Assembly: GCA_012656075.1 (NCBI GenBank)
Contig: JAAKBF010000324.1
Span: 1,302,001-1,366,000 of the forward strand
Reading direction: 5' to 3'
Source: Phytophthora hibernalis
Taxonomy: Eukaryota; Oomycota; Peronosporomycetes; Peronosporales; Peronosporaceae
DNA length: 64,000 nucleotides
Of this stretch, positions 55,331 through 64,000 are shown in pieces (the stretch's first letter is position 1; each line of letters opens with the position of its first letter). The notes under the pieces are model-generated. The model searched no databases and had not been told where the DNA came from. It saw only the letters and a list, made by a program, of their open reading frames with translations. Both the position numbers and the translations under genes were made by a program.

Positions 55331-56056
55331 TGGAGAAGTGCACGCCAGTTTCCGGGATTTGGCTGCGGCCAGTCTGCGATCGGATAGATGGGTCTCGATC
55401 AAGACCTCGGAGACGGGTTAGGATATCCGAGATCAGCCATCGTGAATGCGGATCTCTATGATGCGATCATTTTGATACGCCGATCGCGATCCCGATCCCA
55501 ACAAGTGGTACCAAAATAGTGGTATCCTTGACGTTATCCCGGGCTAAGAGTCAGTACGAGGTATTGTAGGGATGCGCAAAGAATCCAGTGGATAGACGGA
55601 GAGGTAGGAGGTTAAGATACAGAATAGATTCAGATTTGCCTTGCAAGACACAAGTGGCTCATATACCTTTCCGGGGAAGGAAGTATATTGGCCTACCCGA
55701 CGAAAGACTACTAACTCTGTCAAGAACACGACGTACACCTGGATAGATTGGCCAGTACGCTCGCACATCAATCTCACCACAAGATCCCGCCAAGAGGAGG
55801 CGGCAAGCAACGGAAAGGGCTACAACAGCACAAAAAGATACACCCCACGCGATCGGCTTGAACCAAGACTCGATCGCAGCACACCGACGACCGCGTGAAG
55901 AATACCCGCGTGGCCGTCACCCACCCAGACCCCGGAAGGAGCAACCAAGCTCCAACCTCCGCCTTGGTCACCACTGAACGTCTTCGCGAACACCGGAAGA
56001 GCGTAACCCGCCCAGCCGTCGGGTACACAAGATGACTACAAGGTTTCGATCGCGCT
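55329..56056. repeat. Z repeat, copy 2 (LTR-like)
   Basis: Direct copy of 41689-42436; see that entry. The sequence right of it differs from copy 1, which confirms the right edge near 56056. Confidence 0.6.
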
Positions 56057-56365
56057 ATTTCGATTGTCCGCTGGTTCGTGCTGTAGCGAACGAACGACCT
56101 CTCTCTGCAGATTTCGGACATCGCCGCCGTCGTGGAAATTCGACAGCGTTGATCGCCGCTCTTCAGTCGGGAGAGACATAAATTCACCTTCACTGTCTTG
56201 GTCTGATATACTTACAGCGTCATCGTCAACTTCGAAATTATCATACAGCACACCATTAGAGCTGCTGTAAAAGCTTGGAAAATCGTAGTCGAAGTCGTCG
56301 TAAGTTCTCCATCTCTCCGAGTCTCTATCTTCGGGCAGACTGTGTTCTGGAGAAATAGTGTACAA
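56036..56365 (-). CDS. Short acidic ORF, unknown (110 codons)
   Basis: The minus frame starts with MYTISPEHSLPEDRDSERW and is rich in Asp, Glu, Ser and Tyr, with no hydrophobic segment. It begins inside or beside the Z repeat edge. It may be a chance ORF or a host exon; nothing is recognised. Confidence 0.25.
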   Translation of the reverse strand: MYTISPEHSLPEDRDSERWRTYDDFDYDFPSFYSSSNGVLYDNFEVDDDAVSISDQDSEGEFMSLPTEERRSTLSNFHDGGDVRNLQREVVRSLQHEPADNRNSAIETL

Positions 56366-56433
56366 ATGGCGACGCTGCTCTCTATTATCGCGTCCTTGAT
56401 CTTGACAGCTTCTTCGGTGGACTCATGTTAAAC

Positions 56434-56478
56434 TAGAACGCTCACCGGATTGGAATCCGGTACAAGACGAGCGTTCTA
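56434..56478. repeat. Nested hairpin between Z repeat and E4
   Basis: TAGAACGCTC (56434-56443) pairs with GAGCGTTCTA (56469-56478), and the inside holds the palindrome ACCGGATTGGAATCCGGT (56444-56461). Confidence 0.85.
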
Positions 56479-56579
56479 AGTTCTGCATATATGCATACGT
56501 CTAAAAGTGGTCAAAATCATATGTAAGAAAGCTGATTCGGCCGACCGACAATACATGTAATCTTCATGACAAACGTACC

Positions 56580-57055
56580 ATGGCGGTCTCTAGCCTCCAT
56601 CAGGCCGACGAATTCGGACGATCAGAGGTGACGATGGTCCTGGACCTCTTGCATGGAGAGTCGCGAATGCATTGGAAGTACCACGTGCAGGACAAGAAGT
56701 TCCGGCAGGCGAAAGCCGTGGGAAGGTCAACAACGAAAAAGCCACATTGCTGTTTGACAGCGGCGCCGAGGTGTCCATTTTGGACGCCACCTTTGCTCGT
56801 AAGGTTGAGTGTTACGTGGGCAGCAGTCAAGAGTTGGAGAGTGAAGGAGTTGGTACGAATCCCTACAGAGCGGACGGACGTACAAGAATCAAGATCACGC
56901 TCGCTGTATCGTTGTTGTACCATTTCGATGCTTGGGTCGGCCCGCCGACCGGTGGACAAGACTTGATCTTGGGAATGGATTTCATGGTACCGGCGGGCAT
57001 CCGCCTCGATCTCACCGATGGATCACTGAGTCTTCCAGACGAAGTACGAATCTAG
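56580..57055 (+). pseudogene. E4 gag scrap joined to protease
   Basis: 56580-56730 gives a few residues resembling the capsid (LLHGESRMHWKYH), then PR: TLLFDSGAEVSIL with catalytic DSGA (about 56746-56785), and DLILGMDFMVPAGIRLDL (56962-57015). The frame ends at 57055. A deletion links capsid directly to PR. Confidence 0.8.
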
Positions 57056-57936
57056 TTAACCGGTCGACGCCCACTCTACAGCGAGAAGGTGTCGCGGATC
57101 GTGGTGGAAGAATATTATAACCTCGAAATTGGAGGATCCATCGAGGTCCGGAAAGGCTTCATCCTGTCAAGGTACCGAAAGTTGTGGGTCACTCGAGGCG
57201 AACGCTGGGGTAACAAGCCTGGTGGCCGGACTGGGGAAGACTCGATACCTAAATCACGAACATCAGCGATCAGGAGGTAGCGTTACATGATGACACTTGT
57301 GTCGACATGTGGCTCGAAGGAGGACGCATACCTCGGACCCCTGGGTTTGTGCTGGTCGGATCACGCCGGTATACCGATTGGCAGAATCTGGCATTCCAAA
57401 CCACCACCGACCGGCAGCCGGAAGATGAGCAAGATCTGGAACCTGATGGACCAATGGTAGCCCGACCGATATACGAAACGCCTACGAAGATCTTGCGACG
57501 CGACTCCGTTGCGAAGAGGCTGACCGCTGCTCAGATCATGTGGACACTCTCGGTCGAAGCTGATCCGGGGTGGCTACGAAGCGGGTAAGGTGGGCAGATG
57601 AATCAGGCGATCAGGACGCAGAACACCCTCCGGCAGAAGGACCTGAAAGGGAGAGCGAAGGGGATCCGGATAAGGGAGAAAACAGCCCCACCCTGAGAAA
57701 CCGCCGATCTCCAAGCCCGAAAACCCCGATGATGAAGAAGTATGCAACCACGAAGAAGGAGACCTCTTTGTCGAAGACGTGGATAGACAGATGGCCATCT
57801 TGCCGGAAGTGGTGACCACTACCGACGAGGTCACGATCGAAGATATCCAGGTAGGCGATCCCGAGGTAAACACCCCCGAGGAGATAGACCGTCTGCGTCA
57901 GATCATCTGGCGCTCCTGATTGAGACGGGAAATGCG

Positions 57937-59360
57937 GTGCCACCCGCAGCCGTCGGAGCAGTCTCCGACATCGACGTCGGAGGGGCAACTCCCGTCGCGC
58001 AATGCGTCCGTCGCATGGCCCCACAGTTCCGCGAGAAGCTGTCTGACCTGATCAAGAGCCTGCTCTCTGCGAAGATGATCAAGCCATCAACTTCGCCATG
58101 GGCGTCTCCGATCGTGATCATCATCAAGAAGAATGGCGTCGACATCCGGCTCTGTATCGACTACAGACAATTGAATGGGCTGACGCGGTTGATGGTGTAC
58201 TCCATGCCGATGATTAACGACCTTTTGGAAGATTTGGAGAAGGTCCTCTGGTACTGTTCTCTCGATATGGCGAGTGGGTTCTGGGTGGTGTCTATGACCG
58301 AACGAGCTCGGAAAATATCAGCCTTCATCACACCTTTCGGTCTCTTTGAGTGGACGCGTATGCCTTTTGGCTTGAAGAACGCTCCGCAGATCTACCAGAG
58401 GCTGATCGACAACGCGCTAAACGGATACCTCCGAATCAGTGCTGATCAAGATCCCTCAAAGCCAATCGATGTGTTCGAGGCCTGTGAACCTGAGCCGAAT
58501 CCGAATCCGTCGGTACTGGGGAGAAGATCATACATCGATGATATCCTGGTGACGGCAACTACTTGGGATACGATGTGTGAAAAGGTCGAAAGGTTGTTGG
58601 ATGCTTGCGAACGTTGGAATTTGTCGATCAGTGTGGTCAAGCGTTTCTGGGGACAGCAGAAGGTAGGCTATCTGGGCCATCGGGTATCCGCCGAAGGATT
58701 AGAAGCCGACCCGAAAGATCAGGAAACTTTGGGCAACCTCCCGTTTCCGCGGACGCTCCGTTCAATGCAGTCCTTCCTGGGGAGCTTGAAGTACTATAGA
58801 CGCTTCATCGAGGTCTTCGCGATTTACGCGGCGATCTTGTACGAGTTGCGTGAAACAAATTTCTACGAGATGGAACGCCAGAAGAAGAGCGACTCCGGTG
58901 TACAAGGGGTTGGGAGTGCGGAGTCACCAACAGAGAATGCTGACCGTTGGACCCGAGCAAAAATTGTCTTCACGATGTTGAAAGCCAACCTCGCCTCCAC
59001 TCCGATCCTAAAGCACTTTGATCCTGATCGCACTCCGGTTATCGTAATCTATGCGAGCCAGTGGGCGATCTCCGCAGCGATCGTGCAAGAACATGATGGC
59101 GTGTACTGGTCAGTAACTTTCACCAGCCGGACGTTGAAGTCGAACGAGCTCAACTACGGAAATGTCGACAAGGAAGGCTTGGCACGCTTGCGGATGCTTG
59201 AAGTGAATTACACCCTGCTGACCACCAGGCCGATCTAGGTGCTGTCGCGACATTCTACCTTATCCTGGCTGGTCAACTCGACTGGGTTCCAAGGCCGGCT
59301 CGGAAACTGGGCCGTTTTGCTCTCAGAATGGACGCTAGAAATCAGGAAGTGTACGAAGGG
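57937..59360 (+). pseudogene. pol: E4 reverse transcriptase and first RNase H
   Basis: An open frame 57937-59238 holds a complete RT: KKNGVDIRLCIDYRQLNGL, RMPFGLKNAPQIYQRLIDNAL and YIDDIL (58531-58548). The RT-linked RNase H has IYASQWAIS, so its first catalytic Asp is Tyr. It then shows SRTLKSNELNY and meets TAG at 59236-59238. The frame is unshifted beyond the stop (59239-59360). This is the best-preserved RT in the window. Confidence 0.92.
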
Positions 59361-59489
59361 GGAAGACGAAATCCTTGGGGTGATGGCAGCGAGAATCACT
59401 CCTCGTGCGGAAGTCGACGACACGTTGATCGCAATCGCACCAATAAAGGAGCCTCGACAGAAGATTGTTATGCCATCAGCTACGGTGGA

Positions 59490-59830
59490 AAAAGACGAGA
59501 GGTTGTTAGTTGCGAGTTTTGATGGATCCGCACGAGTGAAGCGAAATAGCGGAGCTTACCGCGCGATTATCTGGAAATTATCGGGCTGGACAGTCGTGTC
59601 GGTCGCATCAGAGTATGCCCCCGATTTGACGGTGAATGAAGCTGAATACAGCGGCCTCCTGCTGTGTTTCGATCTGTTAGCTGACATGGACCGGGGCGGG
59701 TCGTAGTCTGCGGTGATTCTAACCTGGTGATCCGCCAGATGCGGGGTGAGATCGCGTGCAACGCTCCGGGCCTGCAGCTGCTCCGAAAGAAGGCACTCGA
59801 TCGTCTTAGTAGCTGAACGAGGTATGACTT
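59490..59830 (+). pseudogene. E4 second RNase H
   Basis: ASFDGSARVKRNSGAY (first Asp present), NEAEYSGLLL and, after a shift near 59695, CGDSNLVIRQMRGE. The three acidic motifs of the cellular-type RNase H are therefore all present across the shift. It lies between the degenerated RNase H and integrase, as in X. Confidence 0.85.
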
Positions 59831-60118
59831 CCTGCGTATGAAGCGCAATTGGAATCAGAGTGCGGACAAGTTATCCAGCGCAGCTCTTCAACGCGAGGAA
59901 GGGACCGTGGTTACCTCCGAAGACGACAAACAGGACCTGGTTACACTCAATCGACTGGACGAGCTGCTGAAGCCTAAGAACAACAACGTTGTTGCTCACG
60001 TGTCAGCCATTACGCGATCGGCCCAGTGGCGGCGGTCTGCACCGGAAGCCCTACGGGAAGTGATCGTACAGAGTAGTGGATCGTTCAAGCTCAAAATGAA
60101 TAGAAGTGGATCCTGGAC

Positions 60119-61080
60119 TTGAAGGCGTACCTGCGGGGCGATGTAACCGACTTATCAGCGAAGGACGCAACGTCCTGTGCTAAGATCGCTTGTGAATACG
60201 AACTAGACGAGAACGACATCCTGTTGTACTGCCCACCAGGGGGCGATCGGACGAAACCCGAGACGGTGTCGCACGGCTTGTCGTCCTGGGAACGCTGCAA
60301 CAAGACTTCCTGCACCATTACCATGTGAGCCTGGAAGGTGGACATCAAGGGATCGGGAGGACTTACCGGCGGATCAAGGGACACTTCCACTGACGGGGCC
60401 TGTTCAAGAGTGTTCAGAAATTTGGGGGTGAGTGTGTGGATTGTGAGACTGAGAAAGAACGCCCTCTGATTCAAGGAGAGTCGCCGGGCAATGTACAAGC
60501 CACATACCCGTTCCAGGTGATCGCCATGGACCATATCCCATCCTTGCCAAAGTCGTTCAAAGGGAATACAGAGCTGCTGATCTGGGTCGATTTGTTCACA
60601 GGATACGTGGTTGCGAAGGCAAGTGCCTCCCGCACTGCTCAGACTATCACAGAGAAGTATGAGGAGTGTGTCTTCCGAAGATTCGGTTCCAGTGAGGCCA
60701 TCCGGCACGATCGTGAACCTGTGTTCATGTCTAATTTCTTCCGAGCTTTTAGTCGAATAGTGGGCCAGAAACAGAGTGCAACGATGGCGTACCGACCACA
60801 AGCCAACGGAACTGCGGAAAGAATGGTACAGCCGCTGACATGGGCGCTCAAGATGTACGTGTCGGACGTGTACCCACAAGAATGGGACGAGTACGCTGAA
60901 CGGCTCGATTTCGCTTTGAACACAGCTCAAGACCGCATTCGCGGTGATATGCCGTTTTATTTAGTCCATGGCTGGGACCCACGATCTACTTTGGAAGGTT
61001 CGCTGCCCCTAGGCTGCACGCGCCGCCGCGATCGGGACCCGCGGCGATGGAGGTTTCACGTGCAGAGTCACTATCAATGA
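60119..61080 (+). pseudogene. E4 integrase
   Basis: HHCC finger: HVSLEGGHQGIGRTYRRIKGHFH in one frame (about 60320-60390), then CVDC near 60435-60446 in the next. Core frame 60436-61080: first Asp in IAMDHIPSL, second in RHDREPVF, Glu in NGTAERMV, all present. The end of the frame is shifted near 61015. The lesions are the stop near 60391 and shifts. Confidence 0.9.
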
Positions 61081-61683
61081 GTACACGAACAAGTGCAAGA
61101 AAGATTGCGAGAGGCGATCCACCGTAAGGCCGATCGGCACAACGAAAATATGCGACCACACGGCATCGAGGAGGGCTCTCAGGTCTGGCTGTACCTCGAT
61201 CGAGTCAAGGAAGGCTACGCTCGGAAGATCGCTCACATGTGGCACGGGCCTTTCCGCGTGACCGAGATGATCGATCGGTATGCGGCCCGCCTAGAGATTG
61301 CAGGATCGGAATACCGGATCTTCCCGATCGAACACGTGACCAAGCTGAAGCTGGTTCGCAATTTCCCAGATCGACCCGACACACCATTGGCTGCAGAGGA
61401 ATCCGATCGTCTGGATTTCGACCAGGCCCCTCTCGGAGGACAGTTGGGAGACGCCGTTGGGAGAGGATAAGCTCGAAGTGGAGAAGATTGCAGACGTCCG
61501 AACCGGTCGACGAACACGATACGGGCTAGTCCACTGAGATTTTCTGGTGTTTTGGAAAGGACATGAGGACCCGACCTGAGTCGACGAAGCCGATTTGAAC
61601 TGCGGCGCTCTACTCCGAGACGTTGAGCGGAGAGTGATGAGTCGGAACCGATTCGAGGTGATGCAGTCTCAGAGGAAAGGCTG
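61081..61683 (+). pseudogene. E4 integrase tail and chromodomain-like end
   Basis: 61093-61470: GSQVWLYLDRVKEGYARKI, then HMWHGPFRVTEMIDRYAARL and FPIEHVTKLKL, the GPF/Y-type tail. After a shift, DFLVFWKGHEDPT-stop-VDEADLNCGALL (about 61534-61605) is a chromodomain-like core in which a Trp codon appears as TGA. It ends with RNRFEVMQSQRKG, stop at 61683. Confidence 0.75.
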
Positions 61684-61826
61684 AAAACCACTCGTGGTTA
61701 CTGCGAGGGAGAAGCGGGTTGAAGAGTGTGCCTGGCGGTTGCACACTGGATGGAAAGGACCATATTTATTTGAGAAGGGTGCAATCTAGAAGGGATCTGT
61801 ATTACCGAGGATTAAGAAAGGTGTAC

Positions 61827-64000
61827 CTAAGTTTCGCGCGCCCTGTCAATTGAGCTCCTTTTCCCTTTCCCAGCACGCGCGATGTGACACCCAGGGTGAT
61901 CGCCGAGGTGCGTGCGGTATTGATTACGCCACGAGCCCGCCGTATCCACGGCTGGAAGCGCGCTTATCAAGTCGGGAGGAGATCGCGAAGCACCAAGACC
62001 GGGGTACCAGAAGCCATGTTCGTTTGTACGGGGAAGGTGAAGGAAGAGGGGATCCAGCAGTAGATCGAGGTCACAGTGCCCCGCGACCATTCCGGCCAGG
62101 AAGTGCTTCAAGAGGGTTTGCCATTTGGGGCCGGCTCGCGATCGCGGCTGCTTAGGACCGAGCCAAAACTTCGCCAGGAAGGGATCGGCCGCTTTCATGT
62201 CCTTGGTGATCGGAAGCTTGTGCGTAGATTCCCAATACGCTTGTCGCGACTCCTTTCCGAAATTAAGGTAGAGCCGCATGAACTCGGCAAACCAGCCGCC
62301 GAGATCGAAAGAACGCGGGGCCACCACCCGTTCAGTACGTCCCACGGGCGAAGCTTGTACAAGACGATGATGTTAGCCTTGGTAATTTATTGGGGATGCC
62401 ATGAACCCGGCGAGGTGATGGGAACTCGACGCGGGAATAACCAAAATGGCGGACAGCACCAGTGACGGAACAGAAGGGCGATGGTCAGATGCCGGACACT
62501 AAGTTGACAGATTGGACGCAGAGGCCACAGGTCAACATCCACCGCGGTGAAAGTCACGGGAGCTCGGTAGCCCGGCAGCCACTGGTCGCGGGGAACTGTA
62601 GTGGAATCAAGCCGATCGAGGTCCCCGTCTGAGAGGATAGAGTTGGCGGAGTCGTCGCTGTCCGGGTCGCCCGAGTCACTACTGCCACTCGAATCGGCGT
62701 TACCTGACGAGTCGCCACCGCTTCCTCCACTACCGCTGTCCCGAGAACCCGACGCAGACGAACCACCGCGATAACGGCCATCGCGCCCAGGAGACTCCTG
62801 CGTAGACGCGTTGTCGCTTGGTGAATCCACGTTGATCGGTTTAGTCTGCGTACCGCCGGAGCCACTACGTCGAGGAGTTTGGGGCTGGGGCTGAGAGCGC
62901 CGCCCCAAAGATCGCGAGCTAGCGAGGCCTGCGTGAAGAAGATCGTCGTCTTCACTGTCATGGGGAGATGGCTATCGGCGTCGAGAAACTCGACGTTTCT
63001 GCGAGCGAGTCGAGCGGAAGGGCGAACTTGGTGAAGACCCGCCCGAAGGGGATCGGCTGAGGCGACGCTTTTAGGCCGCCGATTTAGATTTCGGCGGTGT
63101 TGTACCTTTTCCTTGATGCGAGCTCGGAGACGGGTCAGACTGGGCAGGAGTGTGATCGATCGACGATGCGCCAGCTCCAGGCAAGGTATATACGTTATGC
63201 GGGCAAGTTGAGGCTGAGCGTCGTCCCGTTCCGCAACCAACTGATCCCCCTCGGCTTCTAGCCGACGTTGATCACTACGGGCAGACTCGAGATCCGCTCG
63301 GAGAACAACTTTGGCATCACGGTTGCGCCCTGTTGGAAGCGGATACTTCGAGATCGCGAGACTTCTGTTCAAGGCGCGCTATGGCCAGTCGGGCAGAAGT
63401 GGTTTGGCTCCCTGACACAAGGAACCACACATATCACGATCAGACTAAAGAAGGAAGGTCAATGTGAGAGGGTTACGTACGACTGCGCGCAAGCTCGCCC
63501 AGGGCGCGATCGCGTTCTTGCCAGGCTTGTCGTAACGCATTTTGAGCGTCCTGATCCGACTTGTCAAGTATGCCTTGAAGACGATCCCGTTCACGGAGAA
63601 TCCGGGAGAACGTAGACTCAGCATTGGCCCAACTTGGTACGCAGGGCAGCAATTTGCTGGCGGAACAGGCGATTCGAGTTCTCGAGAGCGGTCTGGGTAG
63701 TTTCCAGGACCCGAACTGATTCCTGAGCGTCCTCCAAATCGTGAGCGGCAACACCTTGTGCGGCGACAGAGGCGTTCAGTCGCGCTTGCAGCTGGGCGAG
63801 GCTCGGATCGGCGCCCGAAGCTGTCGAGGGGCTAATTCCAGTGGTGGACCCCGGGGCGTTCGCGGCAGCTAGCGCCGCCGCCAATCGCCGGTTCAGATCG
63901 TCGATGTTTTGTTGGAATGACGCGACTGCATCCTCGTGTACATGCTCGCGGTAAAGCAGGTGGTTGCGCAGGTCCGCGAGATCGCCTTCGTTATCTCGAC
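61827..64000 (-). pseudogene. E4 antisense gene with intron (start outside window)
   Basis: Reading from the right edge: an Ala-rich start and coiled coil (63620-63900: LEDAQESVRVLETTQTALEN; 63480-63600: LQGILDKSDQDAQNALRQA), then intron 63412-63480. The coil continues (RLAIARLEQKSRDLEVSASN, 63330-63410; LESARSDQRRLEAEGDQL, about 63235-63290). A Ser/Gly/Asp-rich acidic stretch follows (62630-62850), then a Trp-rich globular part (FDLGGWFAEFMRLYLNF, YWESTHKLPITKDM, FLAKFWLGPKQPRS; 62040-62345) with stop at 61827. Shifts occur near 63610, 63310 and 62330. Function is unknown; it converges on pol. Confidence 0.62.
63412..63480 (-). other. Candidate intron in E4 antisense gene (69 bp)
   Basis: Minus strand donor GCAGTC|GTACGT and acceptor CTTGTGTCAG|GG. 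Joining the exons keeps one frame and continues the same coiled coil, from ALGELARSR into SQTTSARLAIARLEQ. Confidence 0.7.

Larger units (their letters stand above)
56580..64000 (+). mobile_element. E4: Ty3/gypsy element with two RNase H domains (5' end lost, 3' end outside)
   Basis: Order on the plus strand is short gag scrap, PR, RT, RNase H, second RNase H, integrase, tail and chromodomain-like end (to 61683). A minus-strand gene then runs from the right edge to 61827. No 5' LTR was found before 56580 and most of gag is missing. It is related to X in architecture, but amino-acid differences are large, so it is a separate family. Confidence 0.9.

Noticed and set aside
56434..56478. tRNA-Ser-like hairpin
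   Set aside because: Loop size and missing arms do not fit a tRNA.
1..64000. CRISPR arrays, rRNA genes, bacterial operons
   Set aside because: No evenly spaced direct repeats with unique spacers, no rRNA-like blocks, and gene structure is eukaryotic.

Overview
The window reads as repeat-rich DNA from an oomycete of the Phytophthora type. The evidence is several chromodomain-bearing Ty3/gypsy elements of oomycete style, a TE-associated SET-domain gene, a secreted Ser/Asp-rich protein with a signal peptide typical of Phytophthora secreted proteins, and short introns of 65-80 bp with GTAAG...CAG-type ends. Nothing prokaryotic is present. Most of the sequence is LTR retrotransposon, and nearly every coding frame is broken by single-base indels or stops. 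These are either old inactivating mutations or unpolished long-read errors.

Layout, with working names. E1 (1-7794, +) is a gypsy element whose 5' LTR lies just outside the window; it has gag, PR, RT (FDD), RNase H, INT, a chromodomain and an intact 3' LTR, plus an antisense gene beside that LTR. 7.8-12.8 kb is lower-GC host-like DNA holding a tandem segmental duplication with two broken copies of an unknown gene. E2 (12841-16390, -) is a deleted element with an 882-bp LTR, inserted in a pogo/Tigger-like transposase fragment. 16.8-25.1 kb is the most gene-like accessory stretch: two MITE-like elements, a 1-kb long-TIR element, a broken SET-domain gene and the Ser/Asp-rich secreted-protein gene. 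E3 (25905-48371, -) is a relative of E1 in which element X (26342-39991, +, 13.65 kb) is nested with a GACA target duplication. X and E2 share one LTR family. 48.4-56.4 kb is a mosaic of LTR fragments (Y and Z families), an orphan coiled-coil ORF and hairpins. E4 (about 56580 to beyond 64000, +) is another large element with a YIDD reverse transcriptase.

The main observation is a gene on the strand opposite gag-pol, lying between the end of pol and the 3' LTR, in E1, E3, X and E4, with a remnant in E2. There appear to be two unrelated kinds. In E1/E3 a basic N-terminus starts close to the 3' LTR and a coiled coil begins about 1.5 kb later. In X/E4 a coiled coil comes first, followed by acidic/Ser- or Pro-rich and Trp-rich segments. 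The X and E4 genes contain plausible spliceosomal introns in antisense orientation. Such introns would survive retrotransposition because only the sense RNA is reverse transcribed. X inserted into the third codon of E3's antisense gene.

X and E4 also carry two RNase H domains. The first has lost its leading catalytic Asp and the second is of the cellular/archaeal type. That architecture is known from oomycete (Chronos-like) and plant Tat elements.
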